Below are positions 8,576 to 18,517 of a DNA stretch of 32,790 bases, piece by piece. The stretch comes from SAR116 cluster bacterium MED-G06 (lineage in GTDB: Bacteria; Pseudomonadota; Alphaproteobacteria; Puniceispirillales; Puniceispirillaceae): positions 1-32,790 of the forward strand of contig NTKV01000009.1 in assembly GCA_002457745.1 (NCBI GenBank), in the 5' to 3' direction. Position 1 is the stretch's first letter; every line of letters starts with the position of its first letter. The notes beneath the pieces are model-generated. The model worked only from the letters and a program-made list of their open reading frames with translations, made no database searches and was not told the DNA's origin. The translations under genes were made by a program, and so were the position numbers.

Positions 8576-10884
8576 TCTGCTGCCTCCTTCTGGCCGTTCA
8601 ACGCCTCCCAGATGGCCTGCGGTGTTGCCGGCATGTCGATGTGAGCCACGCCAAGAGCATCGGTCAGGGCCGAGATCACCGCCTGTGGTGCGCCGATGGC
8701 GCCGGCCTCGCCGGACCCCTTCACACCCAGAAGGTTGTTCTCGCAGGGAATGTTGCGGAAATGGATGTCGAACGCCGGCAGATCGGACGCGCGGGGCAGC
8801 GCGTAATCCATCAGCGACCCGGCAACCAGCTGCCCCTGCGCATCAAAGGCCGCATATTCATGGATGGCCTGGCCGATACCCTGGGCGATACCGCCATGGA
8901 TCTGACCCGCCAGTGTCAACGGGTTGATCACAGATCCGAAATCATCAACCACCGTATAGCGAAGCAGATCGACCTTGCAGGTGCCGGGATCGACCTCAAG
9001 CTCAACCACATGGCATCCGTAGGGATAGGTCGCGCCATCGGTCGTGTACTGATGCTTTATGTCGAAAGGGTGCCCCCCGTCATCCGGCACCAGACGCAGG
9101 GCGAGATCCTCGATGGTGATGGACCGGTTGGTGCCGGGGGCCGAGAACAGCCCGTCGGCAAAGATGACCTCGTCAGCCTCGCAATCCAGAGCCTCAGCAG
9201 CATACGGCATGCCAGTCGCAATCGTCTTCGCGGCAACCTCGGCAACCGCCGAGCCCAGAATCGTCGTCATCCGCGCGCCACCTGTGGTGCCGGGCGGCGT
9301 CATGGCACTGTCACCCTGCAGGATCTCGATCTTGTCGGCATCATACCCAAGCCTGTCAGACAGGATCTGCGTGAGCGTGGTGCGGTGCCCCTGTCCGTTA
9401 TCCTGCTGTGCGGCCAATACCAGGATCGTGCCATCCTCACGGAATCTGACATCGACACCGCCATCGGTACCACCGCCACATTGCTCCAGATACATACCAA
9501 AACCGAAGCCGCGAAGCTTGCCCCGCGCCGCTGAATCCGCCTTGCGGGCAGCAAAGCCGTCATGGTCGGCGCGCGACAGCGCCTCCTCCATCAGCTCTGG
9601 CATCTCGCCACTGTCCACGGTGCCGCCACAGACCATGGCAAACGGTATCTGGTCAGCCCGGATCAGATTGCGGCGACGCACCTCGACCCGGTCGATCCCG
9701 ACATGGTCCGCGATGTGGTCCATCAGCCGTTCCATCACATAATTCGCCTCGGGGCGTCCAGCACCACGATAGGCATCTACCGCCGGGGTGTTCGTCATGA
9801 TCCCCAGAACGCGGAGACTTGCCACCGGAATGGCATAGTTCGTTGTGAGCGTGCGCGATCCCGACAGCGTCGGGATATAGGTGCTGTAGTTTGACAGCCA
9901 TGATCCCATATTCGCGTGCACGGTCACGGCCAGCGCGTGAACCTTGCCATCGGCATCAATCACGGCGCGCGCCTTGGTGCGGTTGTCACGGCCATGCAGA
10001 TCAGACACGAAACTGTCGGACCGTGCCTGCTTCCAGCGCAGCCTGCGGCCAAGCCGCCGCGCAGCCCAGGCGATGACCAGCTGTTCAGGATGGAGGAAGA
10101 TCTTGAAGCCGAACGCACCGCCGACATCGCCGGTGCGGATGCGGAGCGCGGCGCGGTCCATGCCAAGGGCATCAGCCATCTGTTCGGCAAGCCCGACCGG
10201 CCCCTGCGTGCCACACCATATATCCAACGTCCCGGGCGCCTCTCCCGGCTCGGCAATCATCGGGCGGGTTTCCATCGAATTGATGATCACCCGGTTGTTG
10301 ATCACATCGATGTCGAACAATTCCATGCCGGCTGCCGCGGCCCCCTCGATGACCGCATCGGTGGCGGCATGATTGCCTTCCACCCAGTTGAAGGCGATGT
10401 TGTCCGGATATTCCGCATACAGCTGCGGTGCCCCGGGCGCGATGGCGTCATAGACATCAGTCACAGCTGGCAAGCTGTCATAGCGGGCATCGATCAGTTC
10501 GACGGCGTCCTGTGCGATGGTGTCATTATCCGCCACCACAACAGCGACAACATCTCCGACGGTGCGGTTCACATCGCGCACCATCGCCGGATGGGTAACC
10601 TTTGTCATGGTCTGGCCGTCTTCGTTCTTCAGCCAATGCATACACTGGATTTCCCCGACACCGTCAGCGTCGAGATCGGCCTGTGTGGCAACAAGATGAA
10701 CCCCGTCAAGCGCGGCCGCCGCCGATACATCCACAGACAAAAGCCGCGCATGCGCCATCGGCGCCCGCAGAAAGGCAACGACAAGACCGGTTCCGGGATC
10801 GATATCATCCGTATACCGTCCCTGACCGGTGATCAGACGTGCATCCTCAAGGCGCGGGATGGCCTGGCCAACACCAAACTTCAT
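8572..10884 (-). CDS. Xanthine dehydrogenase / aerobic CO dehydrogenase-family molybdopterin-binding large subunit
   Basis: RLEDARLITGQGRYTDDI, GGAFGFKIFLHPEQ, AYRGAGRPEANYVMERLMD (form II type, not the CSFR form I motif), GVKGSGEAGAIGAPQAVISAL. Confidence 0.92.
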   Translation of the reverse strand: MKFGVGQAIPRLEDARLITGQGRYTDDIDPGTGLVVAFLRAPMAHARLLSVDVSAAAALDGVHLVATQADLDADGVGEIQCMHWLKNEDGQTMTKVTHPAMVRDVNRTVGDVVAVVVADNDTIAQDAVELIDARYDSLPAVTDVYDAIAPGAPQLYAEYPDNIAFNWVEGNHAATDAVIEGAAAAGMELFDIDVINNRVIINSMETRPMIAEPGEAPGTLDIWCGTQGPVGLAEQMADALGMDRAALRIRTGDVGGAFGFKIFLHPEQLVIAWAARRLGRRLRWKQARSDSFVSDLHGRDNRTKARAVIDADGKVHALAVTVHANMGSWLSNYSTYIPTLSGSRTLTTNYAIPVASLRVLGIMTNTPAVDAYRGAGRPEANYVMERLMDHIADHVGIDRVEVRRRNLIRADQIPFAMVCGGTVDSGEMPELMEEALSRADHDGFAARKADSAARGKLRGFGFGMYLEQCGGGTDGGVDVRFREDGTILVLAAQQDNGQGHRTTLTQILSDRLGYDADKIEILQGDSAMTPPGTTGGARMTTILGSAVAEVAAKTIATGMPYAAEALDCEADEVIFADGLFSAPGTNRSITIEDLALRLVPDDGGHPFDIKHQYTTDGATYPYGCHVVELEVDPGTCKVDLLRYTVVDDFGSVINPLTLAGQIHGGIAQGIGQAIHEYAAFDAQGQLVAGSLMDYALPRASDLPAFDIHFRNIPCENNLLGVKGSGEAGAIGAPQAVISALTDALGVAHIDMPATPQAIWEALNGQKEAAE

Positions 10885-10908
10885 GTTATCTCTCCTGCGA
10901 TTGCAGTC

Positions 10909-11517
10909 TCACCCGTCGCTGAACTGCATGATGGCACTCCAGACCCGCGTACCCGTCGTGATCCAGCATAGCAATCCGAACACCCATGCCAATGGCACAA
11001 AGACCTGCGGGAACAGGACCACTATGACTAGGAAAATGATGGTCTCCCCGCCCTCGGTCAAGCCGCCGAGATAGAAGAAGCCCTTTTTTCCACGCGCCTC
11101 TGTCGAAATGCCGCGCTTCTGCGCGATGATGGCATAGGCCAGAAAACTTGAACCGGTGCCGACAAAACTGAAGATCAGAAAAGCGGCGGCAAGCGCGTGG
11201 CCCGGGTCGGCGAGCGCAAGGCCGAAGGGCACCGCGCTGTAGAAAATGAAATCCAGCGTGATATCAAGGTAGGCCCCGAGGTCGGTCGACCCGCTGGCCC
11301 GCGCCACCGCGCCGTCAAGGCCATCACACAGCCGGTTCGCGAGGATCAGCAGCGCGGCAGTCACCGGCGCGCCGAGGGCCGCCGCCATCGCCGCCGCGAT
11401 TCCCAGGCCAAAGCCGAACCAGGAGACAGCATTTGGCGACACCCCGATGCGCGCCAGACCACGGCCGACCGGGTCAAGACACCGGTCTATCCATGGCCGG
11501 AGGGCGGCGTCAAACAT
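10909..11517 (-). CDS. CDP-alcohol phosphatidyltransferase family membrane protein
   Basis: CDP-alcohol phosphotransferase motif DGLDGAVARASGSTDLGAYLDITLD, multiple TM segments. Confidence 0.9.
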   Translation of the reverse strand: MFDAALRPWIDRCLDPVGRGLARIGVSPNAVSWFGFGLGIAAAMAAALGAPVTAALLILANRLCDGLDGAVARASGSTDLGAYLDITLDFIFYSAVPFGLALADPGHALAAAFLIFSFVGTGSSFLAYAIIAQKRGISTEARGKKGFFYLGGLTEGGETIIFLVIVVLFPQVFVPLAWVFGLLCWITTGTRVWSAIMQFSDG

Positions 11518-11522
11518 GGTGA

Positions 11523-12209
11523 TTAGCTACGCCGTCTGGCAAGCATCGTTTCGCCGGCAAGAACGGTCTGCCCGGGCGCGACCATGATCGCCGCGTCGGC
11601 TGGCAGAAACAGGTCGGTCATGCCGCCGATCCGCGCCATGCCAAGCGGCGCGCCAGCCGCCAGATATTTCCCCGGACCGAAGCGACAGACAAGGTGGCGC
11701 GCGGTGTTGCTGCCAATCTGTACCAGCAGGACACGGGTACCATCCTCGGCCTCGATGGTGATTTCGCGCCGTTCATTGTCGCGGCGGGCCAGAGCCATAT
11801 CCTCGCTCGACCGGAACAGCCCCGGAATGAGGAAATTATCGACAATCCGTCCACCAAGCGGGCTTCGCTGCAACTGGGCATCGGCAAGGCCTGTGCGGAT
11901 GGTGATGCGATGACCTGCCTCAATTCCGGTGCCGGCTGGCCCCTCAACAGCGCCGCTGACCACTGCCAGCACCTTGCCGTCGGCGGGTGCCAGGATGGCA
12001 GTGTCGTCATCCGGAATCTGCCGTGCAGGAAGGCGCAGGATATAGCGGAGCCAGACCATCAGACCAAGCGCGAAACTGCCAAGCGGCAGGGCGATGAAGG
12101 TCAGGATGATGGTGATCATGCCGGCAAGTGCCAGGACTGGCCAGCCCTCGGCGGCGATCCAGCCTTCCGGCGGGTCGTTGCGACTATGCTGTGAATGCTG
12201 GTCTGTCAT
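11523..12209 (-). CDS. Phosphatidylserine decarboxylase-like protein (catalytic residues apparently degenerate)
   Basis: Short-form PSD architecture: TM segment, LAPADGKVLAV, RSPLGGRIVDN, VLLVQIGSNTARHLVC, DLFLPADAAIMVAPGQTVLAGETMLA. Start set at MTDQHSQ; the ORF extends to 12245. Confidence 0.8.
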   Translation of the reverse strand: MTDQHSQHSRNDPPEGWIAAEGWPVLALAGMITIILTFIALPLGSFALGLMVWLRYILRLPARQIPDDDTAILAPADGKVLAVVSGAVEGPAGTGIEAGHRITIRTGLADAQLQRSPLGGRIVDNFLIPGLFRSSEDMALARRDNERREITIEAEDGTRVLLVQIGSNTARHLVCRFGPGKYLAAGAPLGMARIGGMTDLFLPADAAIMVAPGQTVLAGETMLARRRS

Positions 12210-12228
12210 TATCCTGCCTGCCACACAC

Positions 12229-13410
12229 CTATTTCGGAATGGCAAAGATCTGGTTCGGGAAAATCAGGTCGGGATCGTTGATCGCCGCTGCATTGCGACG
12301 GACTATATCGACATATTTGATGCCCTCGCCGTAAGAGCGATAGGCAATCCGCCATAGCGCGTCACCCTGCTGCACGATCACCAGACGGCTGCCGTCCAGC
12401 CCCTGCGACAGGTCCCGCGTCGCCACCGGCAGCTCGTAGGTGGCAACAGTCCTGCCATCGCTGTCAGCCAGCGCGAACCGCATCACCCGCTGCGCCCGGC
12501 TGGCATCCACGCGGCCGACCACCTGCCAGCGACCATCCGCCCCGACATCGGCAACACCAAAGGCCTTGTCCCCTGCCTCGACACGAACCGAAACACCGCC
12601 ACGCGATGCCCCGGATACAGTCAGCCTGCCATCGTCCTGCCAGGACAGTGAGCGCGGCGCGATCGCCGGCCCGGCCACCGGCATCTCCGGATCATCGACT
12701 GTCACCGCTTCGGTTGTGTCACCGGAGGCATCGGCCACAACAACCTGCTGCGCGGTATCCGGCGCGTCATCCGGTGATTGCAGAAGTTCGGGAATTGCGG
12801 TTTCGGTCTGCGGCAGCAGCGCAACAAGGGGCCGTTGGTCATCGCTCTCGCCAACCTTGATGGCGAGTGTCTGAGCGGCGATCTCGGTTTCACCATCCGC
12901 AGTCTTTGCGCCGACGGATACCAGATGCTCACCGGTGCCGAGCGCCTTGTCCGGAACAATGACCCACTCACCGGAGGCATCGGCAGTGGTTGTCCCGAGA
13001 ATGATTTCACCTTCAAAAACTGTCACCTCGGCAAAAGGCGGAGCCTTGCCAGCAAACACAGCATTCCCGTCCGGCTTTACCTGCGCCAGATCGATAATCA
13101 CGAGGGATGTCGACCCGGGCACAGCGGCGTCGGACGTGCCCGCCGCCTCACCGGCATCGGATCCGGCAGAAGCGTCATTGGCCGTGCTGGCCGCGCCGCC
13201 GGCTGTCGCCGGGCCTGCCCCTTCCGGGGCGGCTGTCTCGGCCACCACAACCGCCGGCTGTCCCGTTTCAGCCTGCGGCGCAACGGTCTGTTGCTCGCCA
13301 TCGTCCAGAAGCACGACCGCAAGCGCAACCACCGCAATCGCGGCACCCGCACCAACAAGGATATAGGTCAACAACCTCACGAAAACATACCTTTTCACTG
13401 GCGAATTCAC
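12229..13410 (-). CDS. LysM-domain peptidoglycan-binding membrane-anchored protein
   Basis: N-terminal TM segment, Ala/Thr-rich linker, C-terminal LysM VIVQQGDALWRIAYRSYGEGIKYVDIVRRNAAAINDPDLIFPNQIFAIPK. Confidence 0.88.
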   Translation of the reverse strand: MNSPVKRYVFVRLLTYILVGAGAAIAVVALAVVLLDDGEQQTVAPQAETGQPAVVVAETAAPEGAGPATAGGAASTANDASAGSDAGEAAGTSDAAVPGSTSLVIIDLAQVKPDGNAVFAGKAPPFAEVTVFEGEIILGTTTADASGEWVIVPDKALGTGEHLVSVGAKTADGETEIAAQTLAIKVGESDDQRPLVALLPQTETAIPELLQSPDDAPDTAQQVVVADASGDTTEAVTVDDPEMPVAGPAIAPRSLSWQDDGRLTVSGASRGGVSVRVEAGDKAFGVADVGADGRWQVVGRVDASRAQRVMRFALADSDGRTVATYELPVATRDLSQGLDGSRLVIVQQGDALWRIAYRSYGEGIKYVDIVRRNAAAINDPDLIFPNQIFAIPK

Positions 13411-13477
13411 TGGCGAAAAACTGCTACCAGCGTAATGCTATAAAGAAATCGATACAATCATGGGATAGACGTTAAAC

Positions 13478-14044
13478 ATGAAAAAAATCTGCGTTTTTGC
13501 CGGTGCCGCCCCCGGCGTTGACCCTGTTTACAGCGAAGCAGCCTACGAACTGGGTCGGGTGGTCGCCGGCCTCGGGATGGGGCTGGTCTATGGTGGCGGA
13601 CGCAGCGGATTGATGGGACAGGTGGCCGATGGGGCGATCGATGCCGGCGGCCATGTGACCGGGATCATCCCGAAATTTCTCGACAGGGTGGAAATCGGAC
13701 ATGAAGGCGTAACCAAGCTTCATGTGATCGATACCATGCATCAGCGTAAAGAGATGATGTATAGCGAAAGCGATGCCTTCATGGTGTTGCCTGGCGGGCT
13801 TGGCACCCTTGACGAGACCATGGAGATCACCACCTGGCGCCAGCTTGATCTTCACAAGAAACCGGTCATCATCCTGAACATCAACGGGTATTGGGACCAT
13901 CTGCTTGCCATGCTGCAAAAGGTCATCTCGGAAGGCTTCATGCATCATGATCATCTTGATCATTTCGAGACGGTCGCGAAGGTATCGGAAGTGGTCCCGC
14001 ATCTGAAATCACTTGGTCATGACACCCCCATGACAAAGCCATGA
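13478..14044 (+). CDS. LOG-family (TIGR00730-type) Rossmann-fold protein
   Basis: VYGGGRSGLMGQVADGA, PGGLGTLDETMEITTWRQLDLHKKP (PGGxGTxxE motif). Confidence 0.93.
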   Translation: MKKICVFAGAAPGVDPVYSEAAYELGRVVAGLGMGLVYGGGRSGLMGQVADGAIDAGGHVTGIIPKFLDRVEIGHEGVTKLHVIDTMHQRKEMMYSESDAFMVLPGGLGTLDETMEITTWRQLDLHKKPVIILNINGYWDHLLAMLQKVISEGFMHHDHLDHFETVAKVSEVVPHLKSLGHDTPMTKP

Positions 14045-14225
14045 CAGCCCCGTGGCGAAGCCGTGACAAGGCTGTGAAGGGCCACTGATCACACCTGCAT
14101 CGCGGCGCATTTGCCTTGCGAAACCATGCCATGAACAGTACAAGACCCTGACGCCGCGCAGGGGGAGCGCCGGTGCCTATCCGTACGCCCTCCCGCAGCA
14201 TGACAGCCCTCCGCTCTGGCCAGGT

Positions 14226-14253
14226 GCCGGCGATGGGCTCACCGGCGTTTTTT
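14226..14253 (+). terminator. Candidate rho-independent terminator upstream of icd
   Basis: GCCGG...CCGGC stem (with short inner extension) followed by GTTTTTTG. Confidence 0.45.
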
Positions 14254-14323
14254 GTGTGCCGGACCTTGTGTTCCGGTCGGGCGCTGCGGCACCCGCACTA
14301 TGCCATGACGGAAGGATTGATGG

Positions 14324-15541
14324 ATGTCCCGGATTAAAGTGAAGACCCCCGTTGTCGAGATCGACGGCGACGAGATGACCCGCATCATCTGGCAGAAGAT
14401 CAAGGACAAGCTGATCTTCCCCTATCTCGATATCGACCTGAAATATTACGACCTCGGAATCGAAAAACGCGACGAGACCAACGACCAGATCACCGTCGAC
14501 AGCGCCAACGCCATCAAGGAATATGGTGTCGGTGTCAAATGCGCGACGATCACGCCGGACGAAGACCGGGTCGAGGAATTCGGTCTGAAGGAAATGTACC
14601 GTTCGCCGAATGGCACCATCCGCAACATCCTTGGCGGCACCGTGTTCCGGCAGCCGATCATCTGTGAAAACGTGCCGCGTCTGGTGCCTGGCTGGACCCG
14701 CCCGATCGTCATCGGCCGTCATGCCTTTGGTGACCAGTATCGCGCCACCGACTTTGTCGTCGAAGGCGCCGGCAAGCTGACCATGACTTTCACCCCGGCA
14801 GACGGCAGCGCGCCTGTCACCCGCGAGGTTTTTGACTTCCCGGACGGCGGCGTGGCGATGTCGATGTACAATCTTGACGAGTCGATCCGCGGCTTTGCAC
14901 GGGCCTGCATGAATTACGGGCTTGATCTTGGCTGGCCGGTCTATCTGTCGACCAAGAACACCATCATGAAAGCCTATGACGGCCGCTTCAAGGATCTGTT
15001 CGAGGAGGTCTTCGAGACTGAATTCGAGGACAAGTTCCGCGACGCCGGCATCACCTACGAGCACCGCCTGATCGACGATATGGTCGCCTGCGCGCTGAAG
15101 TGGAACGGCGGCTTCGTCTGGGCCTGTAAGAACTATGACGGCGATGTGCAGTCCGACACCGTGGCCCAGGGCTTTGGCTCGCTTGGCCTGATGACATCGG
15201 TTCTGATGACCCCCGACGGCAAGACTGTCGAAGCAGAGGCCGCGCATGGCACGGTCACCAGACATTACCGCCAGCATCAGCAGGGCAAGGACACATCGAC
15301 CAACCCGATTGCGTCAATCTTCGCCTGGACCCGTGGCCTCGGCTACCGCGCCAAATTCGACGATACACCGGATGTTGCAGCCTTTGCCGCAACGCTGGAG
15401 CGTGTCTGCATCGAGACGGTTGAAGGTGGCCAGATGACCAAGGATCTGGCGCTGCTGATCGGCAAGGACCAGCCGTTCCTGACCACGGACGCGTTCCTCG
15501 ACGCGCTGGACGACAATCTGAAGACAGCGATGAACGTCTGA
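14324..15541 (+). CDS. icd: NADP-dependent isocitrate dehydrogenase
   Basis: [31 protein letters not shown]...; homodimeric eukaryote-like IDH signatures ([69 protein letters not shown]). Confidence 0.97.
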   Translation: MSRIKVKTPVVEIDGDEMTRIIWQKIKDKLIFPYLDIDLKYYDLGIEKRDETNDQITVDSANAIKEYGVGVKCATITPDEDRVEEFGLKEMYRSPNGTIRNILGGTVFRQPIICENVPRLVPGWTRPIVIGRHAFGDQYRATDFVVEGAGKLTMTFTPADGSAPVTREVFDFPDGGVAMSMYNLDESIRGFARACMNYGLDLGWPVYLSTKNTIMKAYDGRFKDLFEEVFETEFEDKFRDAGITYEHRLIDDMVACALKWNGGFVWACKNYDGDVQSDTVAQGFGSLGLMTSVLMTPDGKTVEAEAAHGTVTRHYRQHQQGKDTSTNPIASIFAWTRGLGYRAKFDDTPDVAAFAATLERVCIETVEGGQMTKDLALLIGKDQPFLTTDAFLDALDDNLKTAMNV

Positions 15542-15578
15542 TCAGGCGGTCTGAAAAACCTGCAGGTGTCGGCGGCGG

Positions 15579-18212
15579 TTAAAGCGCGGCCGACACCGCT
15601 TCGATAGCCGCCGCTGCAGCTGCGGCATTCGGGCCACCAGCCTGCGCCATGTCAGGCCGGCCACCGCCGCCGCCACCGCCAAGCGCGGCAGAGCCAAGCT
15701 TCACAAGATCCACCGCATTGCGGCTGTCCGCCAGATCCGGCGTGACGGCGACGACAATCGACGCCTTGCCATTGTCCGTGGCGACCAGACAGATCACCGC
15801 ATTCGACATGTTCGCCTTGATCTCGTCAGCCATCGATTTCAGTTCACGTGCCGGCGTATCCTCAAGAACCCGCCCGACAAAATTCACCCCGTTGATCTCG
15901 CTTGGCGCGTCACCACCGGTGCCTCCGGCGGCAAGCTTGCGCCGCAGGGTGGACACATCACGTTCAGCCTTGCGGTTGTCCTCGACAAGACGGGCAACCC
16001 GCTCGGCAAGCTGCTCAGGCGAGACCTTCAGCAGATCGGCAGCCTCGTTCAGCGCACGCTCGCGCCCGTCAATCCATTCAAGAGCGCCAGCTTCGGTCAC
16101 CGCCTCGATCCGGCGGACACCACCAGCAACGGCGGATTCAGATACAATGCGAAGAAGGCTGATATCACCGGTGCGCCCGACATGGGTGCCGCCACACAGT
16201 TCCACAGACCAGGCACCACGCCCCGCCTCCTCGGCATCGCCGCCCATCTGCACGACGCGCACCTCATCGCCATATTTCTCGCCGAACAGCGCCAGTGCGC
16301 CAAGATCGATGGCGGCATCAGGTGTCATGATCCGGGTCGAGACATCGCTGTTCATGCGGATGCGTTCATTGACGATGGCCTGCACCCGGACAAGCTCGTC
16401 AGCGGTGACCCCGCGCGGATGCGAAAAGTCGAAACGAAGCCTGTCAGGCGCGACAAGCGAGCCCTTCTGCGCCACATGGTCGCCAAGAACATGGCGGAGC
16501 GCCTCATGCAGAAGATGTGTCGCCGAATGGTTGGCCCGCAGCCGGCGGCGGCGGTCATGGTCAATCTCCATGCGAAGGCTGGTGCCGACGCTGATTTCAC
16601 CCTCGGTGACATCGGCGCGATGCACGAACATGCCGGCCGGTGTCTTGAAGGTGTCAGTGACGGTCGCGCTGCCACCATCCCAGCTGATCACGCCGCTGTC
16701 GCCCTGCTGGCCGCCCGACTCGGCGTAGAATGGCGTCTGGTTGGCAATCACGGCGACGCTGCCGCTGGCGCTGTCTGTCTCGGCGCCCTCGACGACAAGC
16801 GCGGTCACCTGCCCTTCGGCACTTTCCGAGGTGTATCCGAGGAACTCAGTGGCACCAAGCCGCTCGCCAAGGTCAAGCCAGATGGTCTCGGTGGCAGCGT
16901 CTCCAGAACCGCTCCAGGCCCGGCGCGCAGCGGCCTTCTGCTCGGCCATGGCGGCGTCGAAACCGTCAGTGTCCACCTGCCAGCCATAGCCCCGCATGAA
17001 ATCCTGCGTCAGGTCGAGCGGAAACCCGAAGGTGTCATAGAGCTTGAAGGCTGTCGCCCCGGCAAGGGTCCCACCGGACTCCTTGCCCTCGATCTCCTCG
17101 TTCAGAAGACGAAGGCCACGGCCAAGCGTTTCCTTGAAGCGGGTTTCCTCAAGCTTCAGCGTTTCCGAAATCAGCGACTGCGCCCGGCCAAGCTCGGGAT
17201 ATTGCGCGCCCATCTCGGCGACAAGCGCCGGCACCAGCCGAAACATCACCGGATCCTGACAGCCAAGCTGGTGAAGATGGCGCATCGCGCGGCGCATGAT
17301 ACGGCGGAGCACATAGCCGCGCCCCTCGTTCGACGGCAGCACCCCGTCAGCGATCAGGAAAGAGGTCGCCCGAAGGTGGTCGGCGACAACACGGTGCGAT
17401 ACATTCTTCTCGCCATCGGGATCGGTGTTCGAGGCATCGGCCGACGCCTCGATCAGGGCGCGCATCATGTCGATGTCATAATTGTCGTGCTTGCCCTGCA
17501 TGACAGCGGCAATGCGCTCAAGCCCCATGCCGGTATCGATGGAGGGGCTGGGGAGGCTCACCCGCTCGTCAGGCAGCTGTTCGAACTGCATGAAAACGAG
17601 GTTCCAGATCTCGATGAAGCGGTCGCCATCCTCGTCAGGAGAGCCGGGCGGACCACCGGGGATGTGATCACCATGATCATAGAAAATCTCAGAACAGGGG
17701 CCACAGGGGCCGGTATCGCCCATTGCCCAGAAATTGTCTGACGTGGCGATGCGGATGATCCGGTCATCCGTCAGCCCGCCGATCTTCTTCCAGTATTCCG
17801 CCGCCTCGTCATCCTCATGATAGACCGTGACAAGAAGCTTGTCCCTGGCAAGGCCGAATTCCTTTGTCACCAGATTCCAGGCCAGCTCGATGGCGTGTTC
17901 CTTGAAATAGTCGCCAAAGGAGAAGTTGCCGAGCATCTCGAAGAAGGTGTGGTGGCGGGCGGTATAGCCGACATTCTCGAGGTCGTTGTGCTTGCCACCG
18001 GCACGCACGCATTTCTGCGATGTCACGGCGCGGTTGTAGCCACGTGTCTCAAGCCCGGTGAACAGATTCTTGAACTGCACCATACCGGCGTTGGTGAACA
18101 TCAGGGTCGGGTCGTTCTGTGGCACCAGCGGGCTGGACCCGACGACCTCGTGACCATGCTCTCCGAAATAATCGAGAAATGCTGTTCTGATGTCGTTGAC
18201 GCTGCTCATCAC
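15579..18212 (-). CDS. alaS: Alanyl-tRNA synthetase
   Basis: [67 protein letters not shown]; editing domain [24 protein letters not shown]. Confidence 0.97.
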   Translation of the reverse strand: MMSSVNDIRTAFLDYFGEHGHEVVGSSPLVPQNDPTLMFTNAGMVQFKNLFTGLETRGYNRAVTSQKCVRAGGKHNDLENVGYTARHHTFFEMLGNFSFGDYFKEHAIELAWNLVTKEFGLARDKLLVTVYHEDDEAAEYWKKIGGLTDDRIIRIATSDNFWAMGDTGPCGPCSEIFYDHGDHIPGGPPGSPDEDGDRFIEIWNLVFMQFEQLPDERVSLPSPSIDTGMGLERIAAVMQGKHDNYDIDMMRALIEASADASNTDPDGEKNVSHRVVADHLRATSFLIADGVLPSNEGRGYVLRRIMRRAMRHLHQLGCQDPVMFRLVPALVAEMGAQYPELGRAQSLISETLKLEETRFKETLGRGLRLLNEEIEGKESGGTLAGATAFKLYDTFGFPLDLTQDFMRGYGWQVDTDGFDAAMAEQKAAARRAWSGSGDAATETIWLDLGERLGATEFLGYTSESAEGQVTALVVEGAETDSASGSVAVIANQTPFYAESGGQQGDSGVISWDGGSATVTDTFKTPAGMFVHRADVTEGEISVGTSLRMEIDHDRRRRLRANHSATHLLHEALRHVLGDHVAQKGSLVAPDRLRFDFSHPRGVTADELVRVQAIVNERIRMNSDVSTRIMTPDAAIDLGALALFGEKYGDEVRVVQMGGDAEEAGRGAWSVELCGGTHVGRTGDISLLRIVSESAVAGGVRRIEAVTEAGALEWIDGRERALNEAADLLKVSPEQLAERVARLVEDNRKAERDVSTLRRKLAAGGTGGDAPSEINGVNFVGRVLEDTPARELKSMADEIKANMSNAVICLVATDNGKASIVVAVTPDLADSRNAVDLVKLGSAALGGGGGGGRPDMAQAGGPNAAAAAAAIEAVSAAL

Positions 18213-18390
18213 TCTTTATCCTATGATCCTGATGATCTGGTGGGCGGTTTGACGGGTATGCGCACAGGCTGACCGAGGCCCCGCCGCGCGTCACGTTTTA
18301 CGCGGCGCACCGATCGGATGTCCAGCCTATCATGTCGGAATTCGGGCCAGCTTGACAGCCGCGCCCGGGCTGCCGTGATCATTCAGACAG

Positions 18391-18425
18391 GAAAAAGGCC
18401 CCGTCAATGGTCCTGACGAGGCCTT
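18391..18425 (-). terminator. Rho-independent terminator of recA
   Basis: Minus strand AAGGCCTCGTCA-GGACCAT-TGACGGGGCCTT then TTTCC; 11 of 12 stem positions pair. Confidence 0.8.
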
Positions 18426-18480
18426 CCTGAAACCATGATTGCACGCCTGCGCGGTGCCGGGACCAGCGATTGCCGGCCCC

Positions 18481-18517
18481 TGATCACCCTACGATGATCA
18501 CCCTACGATGATCACCC
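18481..18517. repeat. 14-bp tandem direct repeat (about 2.6 copies) at the recA stop codon
   Basis: TGATCACCCTACGA TGATCACCCTACGA TGATCACCC; recA stop codon at 18512-18514. Confidence 0.9.

Noticed and set aside
15565-15597. GGTGTCGGC / GCCGACACC inverted repeat between icd and alaS
   Set aside because: Overlaps the alaS stop region and has no T-tract; probably an ordinary convergent-gene terminator-like hairpin, not a new element.
16182-17741. 519-aa plus-strand ORF
   Set aside because: Antisense to the well-supported alaS.
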